Positions 1 through 8,121 of a stretch of DNA of 64,000 nt are shown here, piece after piece. Source of the stretch: Kitasatospora acidiphila (GTDB taxonomy: Bacteria > Actinomycetota > Actinomycetes > Streptomycetales > Streptomycetaceae); the NCBI RefSeq assembly GCF_006636205.1, contig NZ_VIGB01000003.1, positions 6,140,501 through 6,204,500 of the forward strand, read 5' to 3'. The notes under the pieces were generated by a model that did not search any database, was not told where the DNA came from, and worked only from the letters and a program-made list of their open reading frames with translations. Each line of letters begins with the position of its first letter. Position 1 is the first letter of the stretch. A program made the translations under genes and the position numbers.

Positions 1-873
1 CGGGCCTACGACGCGTCCGTGCCGTTCGCCGAGCGGCAGGCCTGGCAGTCCGGCCGCGAGGGCTTCCTGCCACCGCTGGGGCAGAAGCTCGTCGTGGGGG
101 AGCAGGAGCAGATCCTGCTGGAGCAGTCCCACGGTGCGGACCAGGACAGGCTGATCGAGCTGCTGTACGACGACGTGGAGCGGCACGTGGAGGCCATCCG
201 CTCCCGGCTCGAACTCGCCGCAGGCGACGTGCTGTTGGACGGCAAGTTCACGCTGACCGGGGAGAACGGGCTGACGCTGGAGGTGGATTGGGGCGTGCCG
301 GCCGGGAACATGCCGGTCGCCGCGAAGCCCTGGTCCGACCCGACCAGTGACCCGATCGCCGATGAGCTGTCCTGGATCCAGTACCTGGACGACCTGTCGG
401 CGCCGGAGCCGGAGTTGGTCCTCACCTCCCGCAAGGCGTTCAGCTTCCTGGCGAAGAACAACGCCTACCGGGCCGCCTACTACGGCTCCGTGAACCCGAG
501 CACCACGCCGACCGCGACGCTCACCCCCGGACAGGTCAACACCGTGCGCGGCAACTACGGCCTCCCGCCGATCACCTTCTACAAGGCACAGGTCCGCGTC
601 GACGGGATGCCCACGCGGGTCCTGCCCGAGGACCGGTGGATCATGCTGCCTCCGGACCGGACCAAGTGGGGCCAGCTCCAGTTCGGTGCCACCGCCGAGT
701 CCCTGGTCCTCTCGCGCGGGTCGAACCCGGAGATCGCGGCCGAGGACGCGCCGGGCATCGTCATCACCCGCGGTGTGCAGGATGACCCCGTGCAGATCTG
801 GACCAAGGGCGCCGCCGTCGCCATGCCGGTCCTGCACACCCCGGACGCCCACATCGTCGCGAAGGTGCTGTGA
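1..873 (+). CDS. phage major capsid protein E (5' end outside window)
   Basis: The frame is open from base 1, so the N-terminus lies left of the window; about 290 residues are visible. The sequence fits the phage major capsid protein E family (lambda gpE-like): a charged N-terminal half, then a C-terminal beta-rich region with ITFYKAQ, DRWIMLPP and the terminal segment of the type PVLHTPDAHIVAKVL. It would form the icosahedral head shell. The next gene overlaps its stop (GTGATG over TGA), and a strong hairpin follows that gene, which suits a highly expressed capsid transcript. The family is inferred from sequence character and position among head genes. Confidence 0.85.
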   Translation, partial: RAYDASVPFAERQAWQSGREGFLPPLGQKLVVGEQEQILLEQSHGADQDRLIELLYDDVERHVEAIRSRLELAAGDVLLDGKFTLTGENGLTLEVDWGVPAGNMPVAAKPWSDPTSDPIADELSWIQYLDDLSAPEPELVLTSRKAFSFLAKNNAYRAAYYGSVNPSTTPTATLTPGQVNTVRGNYGLPPITFYKAQVRVDGMPTRVLPEDRWIMLPPDRTKWGQLQFGATAESLVLSRGSNPEIAAEDAPGIVITRGVQDDPVQIWTKGAAVAMPVLHTPDAHIVAKVL

Positions 874-1079
874 TGGGCGCCCGCCTGGCCGCCGCCGTGC
901 ATCTGGACCACCCGGTCACCCACGAGCGAATCCACCTCCAGCCCGGCGACGAACCCGAACCCGAAGTCGCCGCGCTCATCACCAACCCCGACGCCTGGCA
1001 GCCCGACGAACCGGCACCCGAGCCCGGGCCGGCAGCGCAGCAGCCGGAGGCGCCCGCACCCGAGACCGCCGAGCAGTAA
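870..1079 (+). CDS. small acidic phage head-region protein
   Basis: A 69-aa protein overlapping the capsid stop codon (GTG at 870 or ATG at 873), so probably translationally coupled to the capsid gene. It contains an HPVTHERIHL segment, then an acidic stretch rich in Pro, Glu and Ala (PEPGPAAQQPEAPAPE). Short proteins of this kind often follow major capsid genes in actinophages, but I do not recognise a named family. A head accessory or decoration role is only inferred from position. Confidence 0.6.
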   Translation: MMGARLAAAVHLDHPVTHERIHLQPGDEPEPEVAALITNPDAWQPDEPAPEPGPAAQQPEAPAPETAEQ

Positions 1080-1090
1080 CCTCGGCCGCA

Positions 1091-1132
1091 GTCGGCCTGG
1101 CCACCGAAACGACGAGCGGTGGCCAGGCCGAC
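1091..1132 (+). terminator. 16-bp perfect hairpin after capsid genes
   Basis: GTCGGCCTGGCCACCG (1091-1106) and its exact reverse complement (1117-1132) are separated by a 10-nt loop. The hairpin sits between the capsid-linked small gene and the next head gene. There is no T-tract, so it may be a partial (attenuating) terminator or an mRNA-stabilising stem that raises capsid expression relative to downstream genes. Confidence 0.65.
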
Positions 1133-1158
1133 CGCGGCCCCGACCAAGGGACCCGCCC

Positions 1159-1485
1159 GTGGACCAGAGCGTCCTCGCCTGGCTGCTCGCCCAGCTCGGC
1201 CCCAGCACCGACCACACCGACCTCGCCACCCGCTACGCCCGGCTCGGCACTGCGCGCTCCGTCGCCGCCGAGATTCTGGCCGAGCGTCGCGCACGCCTGC
1301 TGGCCGAGCCGCTGCGCTTGGTCGTGGACGGTGTGATCACCACCGACAACACCGCGAACCTGGCGGGCCTGGAGCGCCAGCTTGCATCCTTGGCCGACGC
1401 CATCGCGCCGGACGATCCGGCGGCGGCAGAGGACGGACACCAGCTGGTCACCGCCCAGCTGATCCGCTCCCGCACCACCCGGTAG
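1159..1485 (+). CDS. phage head-tail region hypothetical protein
   Basis: A 108-aa, mostly helical protein starting at ATG 1159 (MDQSVLAWLLAQLG). It lies between the capsid genes and the minor capsid gene, where siphoviruses encode head-tail adaptor or connector proteins. No catalytic motif or named domain is visible. It stops 8 bp before the GTG of the next gene, consistent with one late operon. The adaptor role is inferred from position only. Confidence 0.6.
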   Translation: MDQSVLAWLLAQLGPSTDHTDLATRYARLGTARSVAAEILAERRARLLAEPLRLVVDGVITTDNTANLAGLERQLASLADAIAPDDPAAAEDGHQLVTAQLIRSRTTR

Positions 1486-1493
1486 GCCCTGCC

Positions 1494-2300
1494 GTGCCGT
1501 ACGTGTGGCCGCCGCTGCTACCCGGCGATCAGGAAGAGGTCGCCGGCCGAGTCGCCGCCGTCCTCGAGGACGCCTGGCAGCGGCTGATCGCCAAGCAGGC
1601 CGCGGTGATCACGGCCTTCGCCGACAACTGGCGCACCCCATACGTGCTCGCCACCTTGGCCGAGTTCAGGAGAGCGATCGAGGACTTCCACAGGGCTGTG
1701 GACGAGGAGGCGGCAGGCTTCGTGCGGCGGCAGCTGCCCTACCTGTACGAGCAGGGGGCAACAGCGGCCGTCGCCGTGTCTGGCGGCAGGTTCGCGTGGA
1801 CGCTGATCCACCGCGATGCCCTCCAAGCCCTCGCCGCCGACTCCTACGCCGACTTCCTGCGCCGCTCCCAGGAGGCCGGCCGGATGGCCGAGCAGTTCTA
1901 CCGGGCGGCCCGAGCCGCCGCCCGCCGGGAGGTGCCGCTGCTGGCGGCAGGGAACACCACCGCGCGGCAGGCAGCCCGCGCTCTCGCCGACCGGCTCACT
2001 GCCGAGCACCGGCTCGACCACGTCATCTACCGCAACGGCGCGCGGGTCCCGGTCCGCGCCTGGGCGGAGGCGGCGACCCTGGCGAAGAGCGCGGTCGCCT
2101 ACAACTCGGGCACCCTCAACCAGGCCCGCCAGGCAGGGGTCACCATGGTCGAGGTCTTCGACGGCCCGGACTGCGGGTGGACCAGCCACACCGACCCGGA
2201 CAAGGCCACCGGGACGGTACGGTCCGTCGACGAGGCAGCCGCGTGGCCGATCTCCCACCCGAGGTGTCGTCGAAGCTTCGGGCCCCGTCCCGATCTGTGA
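1494..2300 (+). CDS. phage minor capsid / head morphogenesis protein
   Basis: A 268-aa protein. I chose GTG 1494 because the previous gene stops at 1485 and the open frame upstream overlaps that gene. It is long and helical, ending in a region rich in Cys, His and Trp (GPDCGWTSHTDPDK, then HPRCRRSFGPRPDL). That C-terminus resembles the metal-binding C-terminal domain of phage MuF-like minor capsid proteins, which act at the portal during head assembly. It is the last head gene before a 15-kb block of non-structural genes; head-to-tail genes resume near 17.8 kb. Confidence 0.7.
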   Translation: MPYVWPPLLPGDQEEVAGRVAAVLEDAWQRLIAKQAAVITAFADNWRTPYVLATLAEFRRAIEDFHRAVDEEAAGFVRRQLPYLYEQGATAAVAVSGGRFAWTLIHRDALQALAADSYADFLRRSQEAGRMAEQFYRAARAAARREVPLLAAGNTTARQAARALADRLTAEHRLDHVIYRNGARVPVRAWAEAATLAKSAVAYNSGTLNQARQAGVTMVEVFDGPDCGWTSHTDPDKATGTVRSVDEAAAWPISHPRCRRSFGPRPDL

Positions 2301-2346
2301 CGGGGGAGGTGGCGCCGGCAGGGGCTCACCGGGCAGGATCGCGTGC

Positions 2347-3375
2347 ATGAAGCTTCTCGTGCTGGGCGGTACCTGGTTTCTCGGTCGAGCGGTAGTGGTT
2401 GAAGCTCTGTCACGTGGCTGGGAGGTGACCACGTTCACCAGGGGAAGGTCGGGCATCCCGGTCCCCGGTGCGGTTGCCGTGCACGGAGACCGCGAGAACG
2501 CCGACGACGTGGCGAGGCTCGCCGCCCAGGGACCGTGGGACGCCGTGGTCGACACTTCGGCCTCCGAGCTGGCGCCGGTCACGGTGCTCCTGGGCACCCG
2601 GGCTCTGGCGCCTGTGGCGGCGCGGTACGTCTACATCTCGACGGTGAATGTCTATGAGGGCTGGCCCAGTGAGCCGCTGTCCTTGGACTCGCCTGTTCTC
2701 GACGGGCCGCCGGATGCCGACGTCGATTACGGGAGGCTCCCGGCGGACTGGACGGGGCCGGACTACTACTACGGCCGCCAGAAGGCGGGCGCGGAGCGGG
2801 CGGTGCTTGCGGCCTTCGGCGCTGACCGGGCGTCGCTGCTGCGGCCGGGCGTCATCCTCGGACCTGGGGAGTACGTCGGCCGGCTGCCTTGGTGGCTCCG
2901 CCGGGCTGAGCGTGGCGGGCGCATCCTTGCCCCGGGGGATCCCCGGAAGACGATCCAGCCGGTGGATGTGCGAGATGTGGCTGCCTTCGCACTGGACCAG
3001 GCTCAGCAGACGGGGCTGCAGGTGCACAACGTCGTTGCACCGATTGGCAGGGAGACCATGGGGGGCTTCCTGGAGGCTTGCATGACGGCGACCAGCAGTA
3101 CGGGTGAGCTGGTCTGGGTCCCGGATGAAGTCCTGCTGCGCAGCGACCTGCGGCAGTGGAGCGAGATCCCGCTGTGGCGGACGCATCCGGGGGTGTGGCA
3201 GGTCGACGGGACATCCGCCGTAGCGGCAGGCTTCCGCAGCCGGCCCATCGCCGAGACGGTCGCGGACACGTGGGCATGGCTGTCACAGGGCAATCTGCCT
3301 GTCCCACACGCCCGTTGGGGCGAACACGGGATCTCCCCGGAGAAGGAGATCAACATCCTGGCCGGGCTCGGTTAG
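2347..3375 (+). CDS. NAD-dependent epimerase/dehydratase (extended SDR)
   Basis: A 342-aa protein starting at ATG 2347. The Rossmann nucleotide-binding loop GGTWFLG is at residues 7-13, ISTVNVYEG occupies the SDR Ser position, and YYYGRQKAGAE gives the catalytic Tyr-x3-Lys as YGRQK. Extended SDRs of this type oxidise, reduce or epimerise nucleotide sugars or other small molecules; the substrate cannot be read here. It ends 4 bp inside the end of the convergent regulator gene. It is the first non-phage gene after the head block, so it marks the left part of the cargo segment. Confidence 0.8.
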   Translation: MKLLVLGGTWFLGRAVVVEALSRGWEVTTFTRGRSGIPVPGAVAVHGDRENADDVARLAAQGPWDAVVDTSASELAPVTVLLGTRALAPVAARYVYISTVNVYEGWPSEPLSLDSPVLDGPPDADVDYGRLPADWTGPDYYYGRQKAGAERAVLAAFGADRASLLRPGVILGPGEYVGRLPWWLRRAERGGRILAPGDPRKTIQPVDVRDVAAFALDQAQQTGLQVHNVVAPIGRETMGGFLEACMTATSSTGELVWVPDEVLLRSDLRQWSEIPLWRTHPGVWQVDGTSAVAAGFRSRPIAETVADTWAWLSQGNLPVPHARWGEHGISPEKEINILAGLG

Positions 3376-4724
3376 CTGGCAGGCCCGTCGATGGCGGCCC
3401 GCACCGCACCTGGTCCCAGGATCCGTGGTGCGGCCACCAGCGTGAAGTCCTCGATCCGCTCGGCGAGGGATGACGCTGCGAAAGCTGTGCGGAAGGTGGG
3501 CGCAACAAGTTCCTGGCGGACGGCGTTGATCCGGTCGACTACCCCGGAGCCGCGCCATTCTCGGGGGAGGCTGAGAACTGGGCGCAGGGCCTCGGCAGCG
3601 GCATCGAGATCGCGCCGGAGAAGGAGGGCCATCGCCAGGTCGGTCGACGCCTGAGGTGCGACCGCGAACGGCGTCGAGCCATCGGGAGCCTGGGCGATGA
3701 GGTCGAGCGACAGCCGGGCAGATGACTCGGCCCCGGCACCGTCGCGCAGCAGGAGGTAGCTCGCACTATTGGACATGGCGACGCGTTCGAAGCTGAAACC
3801 GAACTCGCCGCCGATGCCGTCGTGGATCTCGTCCCGGTCCAAGCTGCGATCCTGCAAGCTTCGCTCTATGGCCTGCTGGGTTTCTTCGACTCGGCCGAGG
3901 TGCGCGAAGGCGCGAGCCGCGATCGCGGCAAGCCGTGCCCGTCCGGTCGCTCCAACCCCCGTGAATTGCTGGGCCCGTTGGACGTGCTGAACCGCCTGGC
4001 GGGGGTTGCCGCCCCAGTACGAGAGGATCGCCAGATATCCGTAGGCGTATGCCTGGAGCGGACCGTGCTCTGCCACCTGGCCGTAGAGCGCGGCGGCGCG
4101 GAACAGTTCGACAGCCGTTGGCAGCGAGCCGAGGTCGAACGCACAGCCTCCGAGTAGGGCGGAACTCTCTCCAGCCACGAGAAGCAGGCGCTGCCGCTGG
4201 GAAGGGAGCTGGGTGCGGTCGAGCATCACGGTAGCGAGCCCGAGTACTTCCTTGGCCTGCCCGTAGATGATGTGGGGCGGCGTGTTGGTGTGGGCTCGGA
4301 CGAGGCGAACCAGGTCGTCCTCCAGCTGGTCCAGACTCAGGTCGGGAAGGATCTGGGCCGCGGCGTTGGTTGCGTGGTTGCGGGCTTCTCGCGCAGTCAT
4401 GCGTAGTTCACTTTCATCGAGCACGGGGGCCAGCGTGAGGGCGGCCACCTGCTCGTCGTTCGCTGGTGCCAGTAGGGCTTGGATGGAGTAGCCGGGGAAC
4501 ATCCGCTCCAGAATCCGTGGAGCAGGGTGACGCGGGATCGCGGTAGCCCCGGAGCGCCACCGCTGCCAGGTGACCTCCGAGATTCCAGCTTCCTTGAAAG
4601 CGACATCCCGAGTCGCTTCGAAGAGCTGGTTTCCGGTGCTTCGATAGGCGACGGCGAACTCGCGGTAGGTCTGGCCCTGTTGTGTGCCTAACAGCCCGAA
4701 CAGCGTCTTCTTCTCTGCATTCAC
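3372..4724 (-). CDS. TPR-containing transcriptional regulator (XRE-like)
   Basis: A 450-aa protein; start chosen at GTG 4724 (product begins MNAEKKTLFG). The N-terminal 80 residues look like a degenerate helix-turn-helix (GISEVTWQRWRSG in recognition-helix position). The rest is helical with repeated Ala/Leu pairs typical of TPR arrays. Streptomyces encodes many such HTH-TPR proteins that respond to peptides or small molecules. Its promoter region faces the cargo operon and holds a 9-bp inverted repeat (4838-4876), so control of the divergent genes is plausible but unproven. Confidence 0.65.
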   Translation of the reverse strand: MNAEKKTLFGLLGTQQGQTYREFAVAYRSTGNQLFEATRDVAFKEAGISEVTWQRWRSGATAIPRHPAPRILERMFPGYSIQALLAPANDEQVAALTLAPVLDESELRMTAREARNHATNAAAQILPDLSLDQLEDDLVRLVRAHTNTPPHIIYGQAKEVLGLATVMLDRTQLPSQRQRLLLVAGESSALLGGCAFDLGSLPTAVELFRAAALYGQVAEHGPLQAYAYGYLAILSYWGGNPRQAVQHVQRAQQFTGVGATGRARLAAIAARAFAHLGRVEETQQAIERSLQDRSLDRDEIHDGIGGEFGFSFERVAMSNSASYLLLRDGAGAESSARLSLDLIAQAPDGSTPFAVAPQASTDLAMALLLRRDLDAAAEALRPVLSLPREWRGSGVVDRINAVRQELVAPTFRTAFAASSLAERIEDFTLVAAPRILGPGAVRAAIDGPAS

Positions 4725-5169
4725 TGGACAGCCTTGCCTTCCGCTGATGCCGCAGCTTGTCCTGCGAGGTGCCGTCCCTCTGTGACTACCACGCGAATAC
4801 AGGGCCGCACACCCGTCACCGTGAAGTGATGGGCGAATGATGCCTCGATGCGCCAAAAGCCTCTGACGAGGCATCAAGTGAGGTGGTCGTTGACGTGGTT
4901 GTGTTCCGCGTTCGGCGGGACTCTGTCATCTCCGCAAGGCCCGACGCTCGGGTCCCGGCTATCCGTGAGGAGCCGTCTGAGTTGCGGGTGGTTCTCGATC
5001 AGCTCAGCGAGAGGTGCACGAGGTGAGTAACGCTGCAGTCCAGGGTCGACGGTGCGGCCAGGTGCGGGCACTGGTACGCAGGGCGCTCGGGATACACCGG
5101 CGGGGCGAGGTTCGTCGCCCGCCCGGCCGCCCGGCTCGGCCGGTTCGGGCGCCCTGGCGACCCTGGGCT
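4725..5169. promoter_or_regulatory. divergent intergenic region with inverted repeat
   Basis: No convincing gene lies in these 445 bp between the minus-strand regulator and the plus-strand cargo genes. TGATGCCTC (4838-4846) is repeated inverted as GAGGCATCA (4868-4876), with centres 30 bp apart, about three helical turns. This suits an operator bound by a dimeric regulator, or two half-sites. Short open frames here lack a ribosome binding site and normal codon use. Confidence 0.4.
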
Positions 5170-5496
5170 ATGGCGGGCGCGGGCTTCGTGTGCTCGGCGG
5201 CGGCGTACTCGGACGACCACGGAACCACGCATCTTGGGTACTTCGAGACCGCCGATGCCTACCAGGCCGTGACATGGGCGCAGACCCGCGTCGGACAGCT
5301 CGCTGAGCAGCTGCACCCGTGGACCGCCCCGTCCGCCATTACTTGGATGGCGAGTGTGGAGGAGGGGCGCGCCGCGATGGCCTCGCTCATGCTGGGCCAG
5401 CCGCTCCAGGTCGAGGTCGCGAACGCCGCACGGACACAGTACGTCGTGGTGGTCTCCAGGGCGCACAACGAGCAGCCCTCCAGGTGGTTGTCGTGA
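5170..5496 (+). CDS. small hypothetical protein
   Basis: A 108-aa product from ATG 5170; a longer reading from 5014 exists, but its extra N-terminus is Arg/Pro-rich and looks non-coding. It has a globular pattern (YSDDHGTTHLGYF, then WTAPSAITWMAS) without a recognised domain. Its stop overlaps the GTG of the ATPase gene (GTGA at 5493-5496), so the two are probably co-translated. Confidence 0.5.
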   Translation: MAGAGFVCSAAAYSDDHGTTHLGYFETADAYQAVTWAQTRVGQLAEQLHPWTAPSAITWMASVEEGRAAMASLMLGQPLQVEVANAARTQYVVVVSRAHNEQPSRWLS

Positions 5497-6017
5497 AGCC
5501 GAGCGGGGTCGCGAGGTCCGTGTCGACTCCTCGCCGGCCGATCCAGTTGCCTTCGCTGACCGCTGCCCCGAGTGCTCGTTCCTTTGACCACGGGAGCGAG
5601 GGCTGGGGAGGGCCGGGAACGCGTGAGCACTACTACGACGCCAAGGCCGACGAGGTGGAGGCTCGCCGCATCCGACACCGGCTGCTCGGCCTCGCAGAGC
5701 AGTGGTGGCCCGCAGCGACGGAAGACGAGCGGGACGCACTCGGCACCGTTGCCGCCGAACTCCTCGCAAACGTCGTCCGGCACGCTCCCGGACGCGTGAC
5801 GGCGCTCTTGATCGACTCGGGCAACGGCAGCTGCGTGCTGGCCGTCGCCGATCAGAGCCCCACGGGACCGGTCACACGGCACGCGGAGCCTGGCCAGGCC
5901 GAGTCCGGCCTCGGCCTGGTCCTCGTCCAGGAGCTGACCAATAACTGGGGCTGGCACCCGATCCCGCGCGGCAAGGTCGTCTGGGCTCAACTGCCCATAA
6001 GCAGCGCCGCCTCGTGA
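5493..6017 (+). CDS. HATPase_c_2 ATP-binding (anti-sigma-like) protein
   Basis: A 174-aa protein from GTG 5493, which overlaps the preceding stop. It shows GHKL-type ATPase motifs: AAELLANVVRHAP (N box with the Mg-binding Asn), VLAVADQSP (G1-like Asp) and SGLGLVLVQELTNNWG (G2 region). Single-domain HATPase_c_2 proteins are abundant in Streptomyces. They resemble RsbW/SpoIIAB anti-sigma factors and often sit beside DUF397 or DUF5753 regulators. A DUF5753 protein follows 1.2 kb downstream, so this is probably part of the same regulatory set. Confidence 0.8.
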   Translation: MKPSGVARSVSTPRRPIQLPSLTAAPSARSFDHGSEGWGGPGTREHYYDAKADEVEARRIRHRLLGLAEQWWPAATEDERDALGTVAAELLANVVRHAPGRVTALLIDSGNGSCVLAVADQSPTGPVTRHAEPGQAESGLGLVLVQELTNNWGWHPIPRGKVVWAQLPISSAAS

Positions 6018-6132
6018 AGCTCCGGCGGCCGCCGTCGGTAGAACCCGAGCGGCGGCCACCGGCACCAAGTCCCTCCCGGCGCTATCCGGGAGGTGCCTGA
6101 AATCAGTTCAACTCGCGATTCCAGAAGGGACC

Positions 6133-7011
6133 ATGAACACTACCTTCGAGATCTGCAATGACGCTGGGAAGCCTGGGGGCGACCTGGTCGACAGCATCAC
6201 CGTCGCTCTCCAGGCTGCTGCCCCCCTTGTCGAGCAGTTCTCCCAAATGCCGCTCCCGGACCGCGTGACGGTGCGCCTGCTGACGGTCGACGCGAGTTTG
6301 GACGTGTCGGCTCAGCATTTGAACCGCGGCTTCGCTGAAGCAGCGGAGCGCGTTGGGACGGAGAGAGCGCACCAGATGGCCGCGGTGCTTGCGGAAAGGG
6401 GCACTCGGCAGTACCGCCAGTCCGAACGGCTCATGAACCCCCTGCAGTTGGGCAAGGTCGTCTATGGTTCGGAGGACGGGGCTCCGCCAGAGCTGGTGAT
6501 CACGCCAGCCGCTCACGGGGCGGCACGCTCCACTACGCGCATTCAAACCATGGTTTTCGCACACGAGTTGACCCACATAGCTCAGTGCCACAAGTGGCCC
6601 GGCATGCTCGCGTTCAACAACCTGCAGCAGCTCGAGATCACGCTGACCGGCCGGCCCCGCTCGGAGATGCGGTTGATTCCGCCGGTTAGCGAAGGGCACG
6701 CCATGGTCGTCTTCCGGCAGGTAGCCGATGAGCTGTTCGGGGCAGGCGCCAAGTTCCACGAGAAGGGCGATCGGGGGCCGACGCTGCGGTACTGGGCAAC
6801 GGCGCTGCTGTCCTTGTTGCCTCCGCTGTGCTTGGTGCGTCTGATGTACAACCAGGGCACCAAGTTCATCAGGGCGGTCATGGCGGCTGGTGGTCCGCCG
6901 CTCGTACATTCCCTGTTCGAGGACGACGGAAAGCGCCTGCCCGTAGGGGTGGAAGTCGCCAGGCCAGGGCTGTGGTTGGCCCGTTTCGGCCCGGACGGCG
7001 GAGAGGCGTGA
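6133..7011 (+). CDS. zincin-like protein with HELTH motif
   Basis: A 292-aa protein starting at ATG 6133 after an AGAAGGGA ribosome binding site. MVFAHELTHIAQ contains HExxH, the zinc-metallopeptidase signature. PPVSEGHAMVV about 50 residues later could supply the third ligand or glutamate. A hydrophobic stretch (LLSLLPPLCLVRLMY) near residue 240 may be an amphipathic or buried helix. The layout resembles actinobacterial DUF2342-type zincins of unknown substrate. Its stop overlaps the next start (GTGA). Confidence 0.6.
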   Translation: MNTTFEICNDAGKPGGDLVDSITVALQAAAPLVEQFSQMPLPDRVTVRLLTVDASLDVSAQHLNRGFAEAAERVGTERAHQMAAVLAERGTRQYRQSERLMNPLQLGKVVYGSEDGAPPELVITPAAHGAARSTTRIQTMVFAHELTHIAQCHKWPGMLAFNNLQQLEITLTGRPRSEMRLIPPVSEGHAMVVFRQVADELFGAGAKFHEKGDRGPTLRYWATALLSLLPPLCLVRLMYNQGTKFIRAVMAAGGPPLVHSLFEDDGKRLPVGVEVARPGLWLARFGPDGGEA

Positions 7012-7223
7012 GACGGTCCCGGTGGCAGCCCACCCGGCACGGCATCGCCTCTGCGAGTGACGCCCGCACCGTCCTGCCGGCGGACATCGCGAGCCGGGGC
7101 CTCCCCTGGCCGGGGCCTGATACACCGGTCGACCTCGCAGTCCACCAACTCATCGACGTCATCCGCGAGTCCGTCTACCAGCCAGCGCGGTCCAGGCATG
7201 ACGTACCTCCTGAAGCGGCTTGA
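7008..7223 (+). CDS. small hypothetical protein
   Basis: A 71-aa product from GTG 7008, overlapping the TGA of the zincin gene by 4 bp. The N-terminus is basic; the C-terminal half (DLAVHQLIDVIRESVYQ) could form an amphipathic helix. No family is recognised. The overlap is the main reason to call it. Confidence 0.4.
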   Translation: MRRSRWQPTRHGIASASDARTVLPADIASRGLPWPGPDTPVDLAVHQLIDVIRESVYQPARSRHDVPPEAA

Positions 7224-7266
7224 ATCCGTGCTCGCCTTAACCCATCACCAGTGAAGGAAGACGCTT

Positions 7267-7833
7267 ATGGGAATCGCCACTCTCACCGACCTCGCCCCGT
7301 CACAGGAGAACTTCCTCGCGCTGGCTGCCAGCGCAAGGGACGAGAAGGTGTTTGAATCGCTGTTCATCTGGGGCGATCTGCAGACCCGCGACTATGCGAC
7401 CGAGCTGTTCCGGCGCGGCGGCACATCGCAGGCTGACGTCGACGCGGCTGTCGCCGCGCGGCTCGCGCGGCGACAGTACATGGACGGCACCCGCACCTAC
7501 CACGTCGTGATGACCGAGAGCACCTTGCTCTCGGGCTTCGGCGGACGAGAGGTGATGAACAATCAGCTCCGTTATCTACTGGAGGCCATGACCACGCCTG
7601 GCTTGACGCTCGGCATCATCCCGGCGACGGCTGAGATGCCGGTCGTCCCCGGTGGCGGCTTCGCGATCATCAACGGCGTGCGTGTGGAGTTCGACGACTA
7701 CGAGGGCCACAGCACTGCCACCGACATGGCAGCGGTCAGGCGCTTCAACGACGCCTTCGATCAGCTCAGTAACGTCGCTGTGTTCGGCGACGATGCGCGA
7801 GACCTGATCACCGCGGTGATCGACGCCCGCTGA
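7267..7833 (+). CDS. DUF5753 protein lacking its usual HTH domain
   Basis: A 188-aa protein starting at ATG 7267 behind GAAGGAAG. The sequence fits the DUF5753 domain of Streptomyces HTH regulators: WGDLQTRDYA near the N-terminus, RLARRQYM, QLRYLLEAM, LGIIP and the C-terminal FDQLSNVAVFGDDARDLI. DUF5753 proteins normally carry an HTH_31 domain of about 80 residues in front, which is absent here, and no HTH frame lies just upstream. It may act as a stand-alone sensor for another regulator, or be a truncated derivative. Confidence 0.75.
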   Translation: MGIATLTDLAPSQENFLALAASARDEKVFESLFIWGDLQTRDYATELFRRGGTSQADVDAAVAARLARRQYMDGTRTYHVVMTESTLLSGFGGREVMNNQLRYLLEAMTTPGLTLGIIPATAEMPVVPGGGFAIINGVRVEFDDYEGHSTATDMAAVRRFNDAFDQLSNVAVFGDDARDLITAVIDAR

Positions 7834-7908
7834 TCGACGCCGGTCACCGGAACTGCCTCCGCCCGATGCTCAACATGCCCTGCTCGGCTGTCGCCGGCGA
7901 GAGCATAC

Positions 7909-7942
7909 GGGGCCGCGCCACCCACAAGGACCGTGCGGCCCC
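7909..7942 (+). promoter_or_regulatory. hairpin in leader region upstream of queC
   Basis: GGGGCCGC (7909-7916) pairs exactly with GCGGCCCC (7935-7942) across an 18-nt loop. It lies in the 288-bp gap between the DUF5753 gene and queC, which should hold the promoter of the preQ0 operon. No T-tract follows. I could not recognise a preQ1 riboswitch here. Confidence 0.4.
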
Positions 7943-8121
7943 ACCCAGCATCTGACGACACCAAGTAACTGCCCAGCTCTTGCGCGGTGGTGAGAGCTGG
8001 GAGTTTCGAAGATCGGGCCGACGACCCGGTGTCTCTATTCCCAACTGACCGGCGCCTTAGGGCACTTGCCTGGGACCGACTCACTCCTCCCTCCATGCGG
8101 GGGACTACCGAAAGTACGGAG

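Noticed and set aside
7834-8121. Possible preQ1 riboswitch upstream of queC
   Set aside because: Only a simple 8-bp hairpin is visible; the short pseudoknot and A-rich tail of preQ1 riboswitches are absent.
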